DNA of 64,000 bases from Solirubrobacter sp963837485 (GCA_963837485.1 CAWINP010000011.1:124001-188000), one strand, 5' to 3'. Numbered from the stretch's first letter, positions 20,166 through 28,730 are shown. Notes: a model not told the origin generated them from the letters alone. A program made the numbers and translations.

Positions 20166-21682
20166 CTAGGTCACCCCCTGGGCCGTCGCGGCGGCGTCGC
20201 GAAGCGAGTCCGCGAGCAGGTCGCGGTAGGTCGTCACCGTGGCCGCGTCGCCCGCGTCGAGCGCGTCGCGGATGCCCGGCAGGAACTGCGCCGCGTAGCC
20301 CGTGTTGACGCCCGGCGCATAGACCTGATGGCGGAACCACGGGCGATCCGGGATCCCGCGCGCGGTGGTCAGCAGCCGCTCCTCGCGCATGAGCGCGGCG
20401 TTGATCCGGCGCAGCGGCCCCGACGGCGGCGAGTCGCTCGCGGTCAGCGCCGACGCCTTCGCCTCGAGCCGTTGCGACGCGGTGGCCCAGTTGGCCGCCG
20501 CCTCCCGCAGCGGCGTCAGGTCCACCTGCGCGGCGCTGGGGTTGCTCTTCTGGATGTCCTGCAGCTCGGCGACGTACGCGTCGACCTGGTGCGCGTAGTC
20601 GGAGTAGCGCAGTGGCAGCGCGTCGGCGTTGGCGAGCCGCAGCGCGAGCACGCCGCTCATCCGCGACGCCGCCTGGTGCCCGAGGTAGCCGGGATCGAGG
20701 AAGCGCTCGGTCTGCTCGGTGTCGTCGTAGGCCGAGTGGTACTCGCCGCCGGGGGACGAGAAGCCGACCTCCAGACCCGGCACGCCCATATGGTCGAGGA
20801 AGACCGTGTAGTCGGAGCCGCTGCCCAGGCGGTCGATGCTCGGGCTCGTGCCGTCGCCCTTCCACGCGTCGTAGATCGGCTTTCCGCTCGGGTCCGGCAC
20901 CGTCGTGGAGGCGTGGGTGATGAGCTTGTCCAGCGACGGGACGGCGCCCAGGAGAAGCTGCGGCCGGCGACCCCGTCCATGTTCAGGTACGCGACCGCGT
21001 TCTTTGTCAGGTCCTTCTCGAACTGCTCGCCGAACTCGGTCGAGCCGAGCAGGCCGTACTCCTCGCCGTCCCAGCCGGCGAGGACGATCGTGCGGTCCGG
21101 CCGCCAGCCGCGCTGAAGCAGCTTGCCGAGGCTGCGGCCGATCTCGATCACCGCGGTGAAGCCGCTCATGTTGTCGTTGGTGCCATACGTCCACGCGTCG
21201 GCGTGGCCGCCGACGATCACCTTCTCGTCCGGGTGCCTGGTCCCGCGGATCTCGGCGATCACGTCGGTCACCGGCTCCTGGTCGTAGGCGATGTCGAGGT
21301 TCAGGCGCGCCTCGGTCGGCCCGGGGCCGACGTGGTAGCCGAACGGCAGCCCGCCCTGGAAGTCGTCCGGCGCCTCGGGGCCGCCGAGCGCCTGCAGGAG
21401 CGGCTGCGCGTCGCCGTAGCCGCGCAGCCTGGCCAGCGCGGACTCGATCACGCGCTGCTGGTTCGGCGTGCCCACCAGGTGCGGGCGCCGGCTGAGACTG
21501 CGGCTCAGCGACCGCATGTCGTCGGCGCTCACCCCCTGCTGGAAGCGAGCCTCGTAGGAGCGCCGGAGCGCGGCATGGCCGGGCGTGAACCCGTCCAGGT
21601 CGCCGGATTGCGCCTGCGCGACGCCGGTCGTGGCGGCAAGCGCCAGCGCGCAGGCGGACACGCCCGCGAGCGATTGCCGCAT
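20166..21682 (-). pseudogene. Secreted M28B-family (glutamate carboxypeptidase II-like) peptidase with one frameshift
   Basis: A signal peptide (MRQSLAGVSACALALAATT...AQA) leads to an M28 zinc aminopeptidase/carboxypeptidase domain. Zinc-site motifs are GGHADAWTYGTNDNMSG, the catalytic Glu in DGEEYGLLGS, and a later GSGSDYTVFLDHMGVPG. The last ~150 residues match the transferrin-receptor-like dimerisation domain, as in glutamate carboxypeptidase II. The frame breaks near 20949-20952: YLNMDGVAGRSFS is followed in another frame by LGAVPSLDKLITHAS. This fits loss of one C (TTCTCCCTGG read as TTCTCCTGG). The start ATG 21682 has GGGAGG 7 nt upstream. All other features look intact, so a base-call error or a very recent mutation is likely. 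Confidence 0.82.
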
Positions 21683-21743
21683 CGATTACCTCCCGTCTTG
21701 AGGTGCGACGGCCCAAACCCCCGTCGGGGCCGTGGAGGCGATA

Positions 21744-22517
21744 CTAGGCAGCGTCGTCGTCGGCCACCAGCGGTGGCGTCCGGCCTCGGGCGGTCTCGAT
21801 CCCGCGCACGTCGCCCTCCTCGTCCAGGATGAGGGAGGGCTCGCCGTACCCATGGCGCGCGAGCTCGCCGCGCAGCGCGGTCGCCTGGTCGCCGCCAAGC
21901 TCGAGCAGCAGCGAACCGCGCAGGTATCTCGTCGCGTCGGCGATCACGCGCCGGAGGATCGCGGTCCCGTCGGCGCCGCCGTCGTAGGAGAGCGCCGACT
22001 CGAACGTGAACGTGTCGCGCTGCAGCAGCGGGAGGTCGGGAGTCGGAACGTAGGGGACGACGGCGGTGATGACGTCGGCCTGGACGTCGAGGTCGCCGAA
22101 CAGGTCGGCCCGGTAGGCCTCGACGCCGTTGGACCGCGCGCACGCGACCGCCCGCTCATCGACGTCGGTGGCCAGGATGCGGGCGTGCGGGCGGCGCGTG
22201 CGCAGATACGCCGGGATGGCGCCCGAACCCGTGCAGAGGTCGATCGCGACGCCGTCGTCCGGCAACCGCTCGGCCGCGCGCCGCGCGAGCGCCTCGGTCT
22301 GCCAGCGCGGGACGTAGACGCCGGCATCGACGCGGATCCAGAGCCCGCAGAACGGCGCAGTCCCGGTGATCCACGCGAGCGGCTCGCCGGTCATGCGTCG
22401 CGCCACCAGCGCCTCGAGGCGCTCCCGGTCGCCGCCCGCTGCGGCCTGCAGCTCCTCCGCTTCCTCCTCGGCGGCCACGAAGCCCGCGCGCGCGAGCCGC
22501 TCGGCCAGCTCGTCCAT
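21744..22517 (-). CDS. PrmC-related protein N5-glutamine methyltransferase (putative)
   Basis: A 257-aa SAM-dependent methyltransferase of the HemK/PrmC group. The N-terminal helical domain ends in MTGEPLAWITGTAPFCG, the family's substrate-side motif. The SAM-binding strand is AIDLCTGSGAIPAYL. The catalytic NPPY motif is replaced by VVPYVPT, as in the PrmC-related subgroup in which N-P-P-Y is degenerate, so release-factor glutamine may not be the substrate. ATG 22517 shares its A with the TetR stop (TGATG), indicating translational coupling with the regulator. Confidence 0.8.
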   Translation of the reverse strand: MDELAERLARAGFVAAEEEAEELQAAAGGDRERLEALVARRMTGEPLAWITGTAPFCGLWIRVDAGVYVPRWQTEALARRAAERLPDDGVAIDLCTGSGAIPAYLRTRRPHARILATDVDERAVACARSNGVEAYRADLFGDLDVQADVITAVVPYVPTPDLPLLQRDTFTFESALSYDGGADGTAILRRVIADATRYLRGSLLLELGGDQATALRGELARHGYGEPSLILDEEGDVRGIETARGRTPPLVADDDAA

Positions 22518-23086
22518 CAGCCGAGCAGCGCCTCGAGCTGGCGGCGGACCGCGTCGCGCAGCCACTCGACGTCGGTCTCTCCGGACAGGATCACGCTCAG
22601 CCGCAGGCCGTCGAGCGCGGCGATCACCAGCCGGATGTCCGCGGCGGCGGTCGCGGAGCGCTCGAGCACCCGCTCGCCGACCTCGCGTAGCCCGCGTCCC
22701 CACTCGCGGTGCAGCTCGTGCGCGTCCAGCAGCTCGATCTGCAGGCGGTAGAGCGCGACCGCGACATCGCGCTCGGTCGTGACCTGGCCGATCAGCCACT
22801 CGGCGAGCTCCTCCGCCCACGCGGCGGGGTCGAAGCCGCTGCCGCCGAGGCGCTCGGCGATCTCGGCGATGCGCGCGACCTCGCTTTGCGCGGTCCACTC
22901 CAGCGCCGCCATCAGGATGTCGGCCTTGGTCGCGAAGTGCCAGGTCGTCGAGGAGAGCGAGACGCCGGCCTCCACGGCCAGCCGGCGGTGCGTGACCGCC
23001 GCCACGCCCTCGCGCGCGACGATCGTGACGGTCGCCGCGACGATCGCGTCCTGCACTCGCTTGGAAGCCTCGGCGCGAACGGCCAC
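22517..23086 (-). CDS. TetR-family transcriptional regulator
   Basis: A 189-aa TetR-type repressor. The N-terminal helix-turn-helix is AREGVAAVTHRRLAVEAGVS followed by STTWHFATKADIL. The C-terminal ligand domain has the 'TERDVAVALYRLQIELL...R' pattern of PF17940-like TetR proteins. The start is a GTG at 23086, with no Shine-Dalgarno, which would fit a leaderless transcript. Two near-identical 14-bp palindromes lie 16-52 bp upstream, between it and the multicopper oxidase gene, so autoregulation and control of the copper operon are the likely role. It is co-transcribed with the methyltransferase. Confidence 0.88.
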   Translation of the reverse strand: MAVRAEASKRVQDAIVAATVTIVAREGVAAVTHRRLAVEAGVSLSSTTWHFATKADILMAALEWTAQSEVARIAEIAERLGGSGFDPAAWAEELAEWLIGQVTTERDVAVALYRLQIELLDAHELHREWGRGLREVGERVLERSATAAADIRLVIAALDGLRLSVILSGETDVEWLRDAVRRQLEALLG

Positions 23087-23101
23087 GGTCGCATCGTACC
23101 G

Positions 23102-23138
23102 AGTACGTCCGTACTTGTTATGCGAGTACGCACGTACT
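23102..23138. promoter_or_regulatory. Two TetR-type operators in the tetR/multicopper-oxidase divergent promoter
   Basis: Two perfect inverted repeats, AGTACGTCCGTACT (23102-23115) and AGTACGCACGTACT (23125-23138), share the form AGTACG-N2-CGTACT. Their centres are 23 bp apart, roughly two helical turns, so both would face the same side of the DNA. They fill most of the 64-bp gap between the two GTG starts. The same core (GTACG-N2-CGTAC) recurs at 47030-47045 before the P450 gene. Confidence 0.75.
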
Positions 23139-23150
23139 AGGCTCTGGGCG

Positions 23151-24170
23151 GTGTCGGCGTCAACTCGGCGGTCCTTCTTCGGCTTGGCCGGCGGTGCGGC
23201 GCTGCTTTGCACGCTCGGCGGCAAGGAGGCCAAGCAGCTCGACGCGACGGCTGCCCGGGTGCGGCGGCCGCGGGCGGCGGTCGCCCAGGACGTGCCGCAG
23301 ATCCAGCCGGCGCCGGGCGGCACCCGGCGCGAGTACTGGATCCAGGCCGAGACGGTGAAGTGGCAGATCACGCCGCTGCGGCGAGACGAATGGCACAACC
23401 ATCCGCTCTCGAGCCGCAACACCTACACCGCTTACGTCTACCGGCAGATGACGCCGGGGTTTGCGTCCTACATCGGCCAGCCGAACATCCCCGGCCCGAC
23501 GCTGTACGCCGAGGTCGGCGACGTCTTGGTGGTGCACTTCCGCAACGGAGACACCTCGCTCGGCCAGGCGGTCACCATGCACCCGCACGGCGTGAAGTAC
23601 AACGTCGAGTACGACGGCGCGTACATGGGCGAGTTCACCCGCGCCGGCGGGTTCATTGCGCCGGGTGAGACGTTCACCTATCAGTGGGAGTGCGTCCCGG
23701 AGTCGGCCGGGGCGTGGCCGTACCACGACCACGGGCCCAATCACACCATGAATGCGTTTCGCGGGCTGTTCGGCGCGATCGTCGTCCGCCCGCGCGGCAC
23801 GAAGTGGCCCGATCGCTCCTACACCGTGTTCGCTCACCAGATACCGCCGGCGATCTCCAAGCTCGACACGACGTTCCAGTGCTTCAACGGCCGCGCGTAC
23901 GCCGGTAACACGCCGACGCTGCGCGCCCGGGTCGGCGAGGACGTCGAGATCAACGCGTTCGGGATGGACTCGAACTTTCACACGTTCCACATCCACGGCC
24001 ATCGCTGGCGCGATCCGGCGGGGGCGTTCATCGACAATCCGGCGATGGGGCCGAACGAGTCGGTCACCGCACGGTTCGTCGAGGACAACCCCGGTCGCTG
24101 GCTCTATCACTGTCATGTCTTCACGCACCAGGACGCCGGGATGGCGGGCTGGTACGTGGTCGACCCGTAG
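23151..24170 (+). CDS. Tat-exported two-domain multicopper oxidase
   Basis: A 339-aa multicopper oxidase. The N-terminus STRRSFFGLAGGAALL is a twin-arginine signal, so the folded, copper-loaded enzyme is exported. The copper ligand motifs appear in order: MHPHG, WPYHDHGP, FHTFHIHGH and HCHVFTHQDAGM, giving the type 1, 2 and 3 copper sites with a Met as likely axial T1 ligand. The length fits small (two-domain) laccase-like enzymes. A role in phenol, metal or copper oxidation at the cell surface is likely; the substrate is unknown. The GTG at 23151 is set by the Tat motif and lies 12 bp after the second palindrome, with no Shine-Dalgarno. It is followed after 16 bp by a beta-helix gene and then a cupredoxin gene. 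Confidence 0.88.
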   Translation: MSASTRRSFFGLAGGAALLCTLGGKEAKQLDATAARVRRPRAAVAQDVPQIQPAPGGTRREYWIQAETVKWQITPLRRDEWHNHPLSSRNTYTAYVYRQMTPGFASYIGQPNIPGPTLYAEVGDVLVVHFRNGDTSLGQAVTMHPHGVKYNVEYDGAYMGEFTRAGGFIAPGETFTYQWECVPESAGAWPYHDHGPNHTMNAFRGLFGAIVVRPRGTKWPDRSYTVFAHQIPPAISKLDTTFQCFNGRAYAGNTPTLRARVGEDVEINAFGMDSNFHTFHIHGHRWRDPAGAFIDNPAMGPNESVTARFVEDNPGRWLYHCHVFTHQDAGMAGWYVVDP

Positions 24171-24186
24171 GAGAGGAGAGGTTCAC

Positions 24187-25455
24187 TTGCGGATCTCGTT
24201 GCTGGTTGTTGCGCTTGCACTGGTGGTTCCGGGGGTCGCGAGCGCGCAGACCTACCCCGAGCCCAAGGATCCGGGCCCGGTCGCGGCGCCGCCCAAGGGC
24301 CCGCACAAGACGTACTCGGTGTGCAAGTCGCGCTGTGACTTCAAGACGATCCAGAAGGCCGTCGACAAGGCGCGCGCGGGCGACACCATCAGGGTGCGTG
24401 ACGGGGTCTACCGCGAGGCGGTCAAGATCAACGGCAGCGGAAAGCGCTACCTGAAGCTCGTCGGCAACCCCAAGCACCCGGAGAAGGTGCTGCTGCGAGC
24501 TCGCGGGAAGATGCAGAACGCGATCTTCGTCAACGACGCCGACCAGGTCTCGCTCGACGGCTTCATGGCGCGCGACTACGTGGCCAACGGGTTCTTCTTC
24601 ACGAACCTCAACGGCTACACCATGAACCATCTCATCGCGCGGCACACGGGCGTGTACGGGCTGTATGCGTTCAACACGATCGGCGGCACGATCAAGAACT
24701 CCGAGGCGTACTACGTCAACGACGGCGCCTTCTACATCGGGCAGACGCCGCCGCAGGACAAGCCGGTGCAGTCACTCGTCACCAACGTCGACGGCTGGGG
24801 CAGCCCGATCGGCTTCAGCGGGACGAACATGCGCTACGTGACGATCACCAAGAGCCGCTTCTACAACAACGCGATCGGGATCGTGCCGGATTCCGAGGAC
24901 GGCGAGAAGTACCCGCCGCCGGAGAAGAACGTCATCATCGACAACGACGTCTTCTGGAACAACTTCAACTATCACGCGGGGCATCCACCCTTTGCGGTGC
25001 GTAAGACGGGCAATGCGGCGCTCGCGCCGGTCGGTACCGGGATCCTGCTGTTCGGCGGCAAGGGCAACCGGGTCGAGAACAACCGCGTCTACGGCAACTT
25101 CCTGGCCGGGGTGGGCATGGTCCAGGGCTTCCTGGCGACGAAGACGCCGGAGGCCCAGACGCTCGCCGACAACGTGGTCCAGGGCAACCAGTTCGGCCTC
25201 GGCGGCACCGACGTCAACGGCGTGGATTACATCTACGACGGCAACGGCACGAACAACTGCTGGAGCATGGACGGGGTGACGACCACCTTCCCGGCCGACC
25301 GCTCGACGTTCGCCGGTTGCGGCGGCGCGAACGCGTTCTCGCAGTCGGTGCAGCAGCAGATGCTCGCGTGGGCCGGCGAGGGCGCGCTGGCGGCGTGGAA
25401 CAAGCACCCGCATCCGGCGAAGCCCGGCTACACGCCGATCGAGGTGTTCAAGTGA
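24187..25455 (+). CDS. Secreted right-handed parallel beta-helix protein
   Basis: A 422-aa secreted protein with an N-terminal signal (ISLLVVALALVVPGVASA) and a parallel beta-helix fold of the pectate-lyase/NosD superfamily. It opens with CDFKTIQKAVDKARAGDTIRV and continues in coils such as DGFMARDYVANGFFF, NRVENNRVYGNFLAG and GNQFGLGGTDVNG. Four Cys in two pairs (KSRC with TYSVC; NNC with GC) could form disulfides. No catalytic set of a polysaccharide lyase is recognised. The TTG at 24187 follows a purine-rich GGAGAGGAGAGG at 6-7 nt. It sits between a copper oxidase and a cupredoxin, overlapping the latter by 4 bp, so it probably serves the same extracytoplasmic pathway. Confidence 0.8.
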   Translation: MRISLLVVALALVVPGVASAQTYPEPKDPGPVAAPPKGPHKTYSVCKSRCDFKTIQKAVDKARAGDTIRVRDGVYREAVKINGSGKRYLKLVGNPKHPEKVLLRARGKMQNAIFVNDADQVSLDGFMARDYVANGFFFTNLNGYTMNHLIARHTGVYGLYAFNTIGGTIKNSEAYYVNDGAFYIGQTPPQDKPVQSLVTNVDGWGSPIGFSGTNMRYVTITKSRFYNNAIGIVPDSEDGEKYPPPEKNVIIDNDVFWNNFNYHAGHPPFAVRKTGNAALAPVGTGILLFGGKGNRVENNRVYGNFLAGVGMVQGFLATKTPEAQTLADNVVQGNQFGLGGTDVNGVDYIYDGNGTNNCWSMDGVTTTFPADRSTFAGCGGANAFSQSVQQQMLAWAGEGALAAWNKHPHPAKPGYTPIEVFK

Positions 25456-25799
25456 GAAGGGGCCTGGCCCTGGTCGCCGGCGTCGCGCTGTTGAGCGCGG
25501 CGCCGGCGGCCGCGGCCGCTTCGAAGAAGACGGTCAAGGTCGGCGACAACTTCTACTCGCCCAAGACGCTCACGGTGTCCAAGGGGACCACGGTGACCTG
25601 GAAGTGGCCCGGGTTCGACCAGGCCGGCGACGTGCACGACGTCGCTCTCAAGAGCGGGCCGAAGGGCGTCAAGAAGTTCCACTCCGACGAGGCGGCGACC
25701 GACTACTCGTTCAAGCGCAAGCTCACGGTGCCCGGGGTCTACAAGATCGTCTGCACACTCCACGAGGACATGCGCATGACGATCAAGGTCAAGCACTAA
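25452..25799 (+). CDS. Secreted cupredoxin (plastocyanin/azurin-like blue copper protein)
   Basis: A 115-aa protein with a signal peptide (LALVAGVALLSAAPAAAAA) and a single cupredoxin domain. It shows VKVGDNFYSPKTLTVSKGTTV, a first copper His in DVHDVAL, and the C-terminal Cys-His-Met ligand loop in IVCTLHEDMRM. It should carry one electron to or from the multicopper oxidase encoded two genes upstream. The GTG at 25452 overlaps the beta-helix stop (GTGA). The 3' end overlaps the convergent GST gene by 4 bp. Confidence 0.88.
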   Translation: MRRGLALVAGVALLSAAPAAAAASKKTVKVGDNFYSPKTLTVSKGTTVTWKWPGFDQAGDVHDVALKSGPKGVKKFHSDEAATDYSFKRKLTVPGVYKIVCTLHEDMRMTIKVKH

Positions 25800-26440
25800 C
25801 CGTAGATCGACAGGCCCTGGCGGACGCTCGCGTTCGGCGGGTACGGCTCGAGGTCGTTCACGTGGCCCGGCTGGGCCTCGACGCGGGCCAGCCACGCTTC
25901 GAACGCTCCGAACGGGCTCGTGTCGACGCCCGCCTCGTGCGCGACGTGCGTGTACGCGTAGACCGCGATGTCGGCGATCGTGTAGCGGCCACTCGCGAGG
26001 TAGTCGCTCGTCTGAAGGTGTGCCTCGAGCACTCCCAGGGCCTCCTTCGCGCCCTCCCGGCGCCGCTGCGCGTCCGGGTCGCCGGGGCTCAGGCGCCCGG
26101 TAACGAGCCGGAACCGCAGCCCGCCGATCATCGGCACGACGTCGGCCTGCTCGAACAGCAGCCAGCGCAGCGTCTGCGCGAACTCGAAGCGGTCCTCGGG
26201 CAGCAACTCGCTGCCTTGGGCGAGATACGCGAGGATCGCGTTGGACTCGGCAAGATGCCGGCCGGGCCCGAGCTCGAGCACGGGAGTCGTCCGCGCCGGG
26301 TTCATCGCCCCGAACGCGTCGGTGAGGGTGTCGCCGTCGAAGATGTCGAGCGGCACCCTCTCGTAGGGAAGGCCCAGCTGCGCGAGCAGCAGCCGGACCT
26401 TGTAGCAGTTGGCCGAGGCGGCGTAGTCGTAGAGGCGCAC
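25796..26440 (-). CDS. Glutathione S-transferase family protein
   Basis: A 214-aa thioredoxin-fold plus helical protein. The N-terminal domain is RLYDYAASANCYKVRLLLAQLG with the cis-Pro strand TTPVLEL and ESNAILAYLAQGS. The C-terminal helical domain contains GRYTIADIAVYAYTHVAHEAG, the N-capping box of GSTs. Actinobacteria normally lack glutathione, so the thiol used or the function is open. The GTG at 26440 is the likely start; sequence further upstream is the low-complexity gap. Confidence 0.85.
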   Translation of the reverse strand: MRLYDYAASANCYKVRLLLAQLGLPYERVPLDIFDGDTLTDAFGAMNPARTTPVLELGPGRHLAESNAILAYLAQGSELLPEDRFEFAQTLRWLLFEQADVVPMIGGLRFRLVTGRLSPGDPDAQRRREGAKEALGVLEAHLQTSDYLASGRYTIADIAVYAYTHVAHEAGVDTSPFGAFEAWLARVEAQPGHVNDLEPYPPNASVRQGLSIYG

Positions 26441-26936
26441 GCGGGGTCCAACGCGGGGCGGGCGAGTTTCGTGAGCGCGCCCGCCGCCCGGCTGGCGCCT
26501 CGGCGGGCCCGGCGAACGGCGGCAGGTGAGGGAGGCGAGGTCCCGCTCGCGACGGGTCTCAACCGCCGCGGCGCACGACCGCGCGGCGCACAAGGGGGTG
26601 CCGGACATTCCCTTACCTATGGCAACGAAACCTCCGGCACCCCTGACGCCGACGACCGCTTTGGCGCGCGGCCACTCCCGCGTTCCCCTCATCGGCGCCG
26701 TTCGCCGAGCCCAGGCGAGACGCCGGACCCGGGAACGCCCGCGGCGCCCGCACGCTGCCGAAGTCGCACGCCCCGCGACGTCACGCACACGCCCCCGCAG
26801 CCGCGACCGTCCGCGCACGGCCGGGACGCTGCCCCTCCCGAGGCCGTGACGGACGCGCACACGCCCGCGACGCTGCCCCTCCCGAGGCCGTGACGGACGC
26901 GCACACGCCCGCGATGCTTCCCGCCCGCGGGCCGCT
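26441..26936. other. Gene-free GC-rich gap
   Basis: About 500 bp between the start of the GST gene and the 3' end of the hydroxylase gene. Open frames are present in all phases but have no family-like sequence. The segment CATTCCCTTACCTATGGC (around 26610) is locally AT-richer and may hold a promoter for the GST gene. The distal half carries the GTGACGGACGCGCACACG-type repeats listed separately. Confidence 0.5.
26825..26912. repeat. 44-bp tandem repeat, two perfect copies
   Basis: Two identical 44-bp units, 26825-26868 and 26869-26912, start GACGCTGCCCCTCCCGAGG and contain GTGACGGACGCGCACACG; a partial third unit follows. The GTGA...GACGC core resembles the repeats at 28.76-29.04 kb on the other side of the hydroxylase/GntR pair. 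Confidence 0.85.
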
Positions 26937-27845
26937 TCAGCCCGTCTCGCCCGGCTGCCCGCCGGCGCCCGCGCCCGCGCCCGCGCCCGCGAATCCGGCC
27001 GCCTCGCGGGGCTCTGGCGGCCGCCAGCCAGGGCCGCGCAACACCACCTGCGCCTTGGTCCGAATCCCGCGCGCATCCTTGACGTCGCGGGCCATCGCGA
27101 TGTACTCGTGGAACGCGACCCGGACGGGGTGGAAGGTCGTGAGCTGATTGGTCAGCCCGTAGCGCACGCGCTCGCTCTCGGGCTCCCACGTTCCGAACAG
27201 GCGGTCCCAGATGATCAGGATGCCGCCGTAGTTCTTGTCCAGATACTGATGGTTCATCCCGTGGTGCACGCGATGGTGTGACGGCGTGTTGAACACTCCC
27301 TCGAACCACCTCGGCAGCCTGGTGATGCGCTCGGTGTGAATCCAGAACTGATAGATCAGCGACCACGATTGCGCCAGCAGGATCATCCACACCGGGAAGC
27401 CGAGCAGCGGAAGCGGAAGCCAGAACGGGAAGTACGTCATCGGCACCCACGTCTGGCGCAGCGCGGTGGAGAGGTTGAAGTGCTGCGACGAGTGGTGGAC
27501 CACGTGGCTCGCCCAGAACACCCGGCTCTCGTGTGACACACGATGAAACCAGTAGTAGGCGAGGTCGTCCGCGAAGAAGATCGCGATCCAGGTGAGCGGA
27601 TTGTGCGGGTCCAGCCGCAGCGGCGTGAGCTCATACAGCGCCGCGTAGATGGCGACCACCACGAGCTTCCAGCCGACATTGATGGTCACGTTCCCGAGGC
27701 CCATCGCCAGCGACGTCCCCGTGTCCTTGAGGTCGTAGCCGAGGAGATCGTGGTCGTCGTCGTCGCCGAGGTGCCGGAACGACGCGTACTCGGCGACGAG
27801 TAGCAAGATGAAGAACGGGATCGCGTAATAGAGGACCTCGACCAC
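26937..27845 (-). CDS. Fatty acid hydroxylase/sterol desaturase family membrane protein
   Basis: A 302-aa integral membrane di-iron enzyme. Hydrophobic segments occur near residues 5-22, 45-80 and 135-165. The histidine clusters are HRVSHE (HxxxH), HVVHHSS (HxxHH) and HHRVHHG, with a further His at MNHQ, matching the family. It likely oxidises a lipid tail; candidates include fatty acids, hopanoids and carotenoids. The last ~20 residues are a GAGAGAGAGG tail encoded by repeat-like DNA. A GTG at 27845 starts 2 bp after the GntR stop, so the two genes are co-transcribed and the regulator probably controls this enzyme. Confidence 0.88.
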   Translation of the reverse strand: MVEVLYYAIPFFILLLVAEYASFRHLGDDDDHDLLGYDLKDTGTSLAMGLGNVTINVGWKLVVVAIYAALYELTPLRLDPHNPLTWIAIFFADDLAYYWFHRVSHESRVFWASHVVHHSSQHFNLSTALRQTWVPMTYFPFWLPLPLLGFPVWMILLAQSWSLIYQFWIHTERITRLPRWFEGVFNTPSHHRVHHGMNHQYLDKNYGGILIIWDRLFGTWEPESERVRYGLTNQLTTFHPVRVAFHEYIAMARDVKDARGIRTKAQVVLRGPGWRPPEPREAAGFAGAGAGAGAGGQPGETG

Positions 27846-27847
27846 GG

Positions 27848-28705
27848 TCAGATCAGCGCTCCGGGCTCGTCCTGCGCGGCATCGCCGCCGGCCCTGCCGC
27901 CGCCCCGCGCCCCATCGCCGCCGCCGCCGCCGCCGTGCGCGGCATCGCCGCCACCGGCCCCGCGGCCGCCCCGCGCCCCATCGCCGCCCCCGGCCGTGAG
28001 GCCGCCTTGCGCGGCATCCGCTTCGCCATCCGGGGGGAACGCGGCCGGCACGGAGCGCTCGAGGAGCTCGCGCGCCCACTCGTGCGCCTTGTCCTCGTCG
28101 CCGAACGCGATCGCGCGCGCGAGCACCTTGATCGCCTCGGCGTCCTCCAGCTCGCGCGCCACCGCGGCGGCTTTGAGCGACGCGATCCGCTGGCGTTCCA
28201 CGAGCGTCGTCAGCGCCAGACGGTAGGCGATGTTGTCGGCGCCCTCGACGATCAGGTCCCACAGGACCTCGTAGTGCGCGTTGCGCGCATCCAGGTCCTC
28301 GACCGCCGCGAGCTGCTCGGCCCGTGCCCGGATCTGGGCGCGGAGCACCGCGCTCGCCCGGTCAGCGCAGCGTCGCGCGGCGTCGGCGCCGATGCACGCG
28401 CGCATCTCCATCGCGGCGCGCGGCGCCTCGAGCTCGTCGGGAACCTCACCCTCAAGTAGAAGTTCAAGGCCGCCATGGCGCCGCCAGTCGCGCACTCGCG
28501 TCGCCCCACCCTGGCTGATCGCCACCAAACCCGCCTGCTGCAAGCGTTTGAGCGCCTCTCGCACCGCGTGCCGGCTGGACTCCAGCTCCTCGCTGAGCCG
28601 CCGCTCAGAGGGCAGCGGCTCGCCCGGCGCAGACCGCCCGGCGAGGATCTCGGCCCTCAACAGCGCGTAGATCTGGCCCGAGAGCGTACTGGTTGAACCA
28701 GTCAC
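27848..28705 (-). CDS. GntR/FadR-family transcriptional regulator with Gly-rich C-terminal tail
   Basis: A 285-aa regulator. The winged helix-turn-helix is IYALLRAEILAGR followed by LPSERRLSEELESSRHAVREALKRLQQAG. A helical FadR/FCD-like effector domain spans ~85-225, including VLWDLIVEGADNIAYRLAL. The last ~55 residues are a low-complexity tail of GGDGARGG-type repeats, absent from normal family members (about 230-240 aa). The GTG at 28705 is uncertain because a perfect FadR-like palindrome lies within its first codons. A TTG 14 codons later is the only other option, and it would cut into the DNA-binding domain. Confidence 0.82.
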   Translation of the reverse strand: MTGSTSTLSGQIYALLRAEILAGRSAPGEPLPSERRLSEELESSRHAVREALKRLQQAGLVAISQGGATRVRDWRRHGGLELLLEGEVPDELEAPRAAMEMRACIGADAARRCADRASAVLRAQIRARAEQLAAVEDLDARNAHYEVLWDLIVEGADNIAYRLALTTLVERQRIASLKAAAVARELEDAEAIKVLARAIAFGDEDKAHEWARELLERSVPAAFPPDGEADAAQGGLTAGGGDGARGGRGAGGGDAAHGGGGGGDGARGGGRAGGDAAQDEPGALI

Positions 28706-28726
28706 AGCAACTGGTTATACCAGTTG
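28688..28726. promoter_or_regulatory. Tandem FadR/GntR-type operators over the gntR start
   Basis: There are two palindromes. ACTGGTT-G-AACCAGT is at 28688-28702, and CAACTGGT-TAT-ACCAGTTG is at 28708-28726. Both contain the TGGT...ACCA core bound by FadR-subfamily GntR regulators; centres are 22 bp apart (two turns). The first covers codons 2-6 of the gene as annotated, so binding would block transcription start or early elongation, which points to autorepression. Confidence 0.75.
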
Positions 28727-28730
28727 CGAA

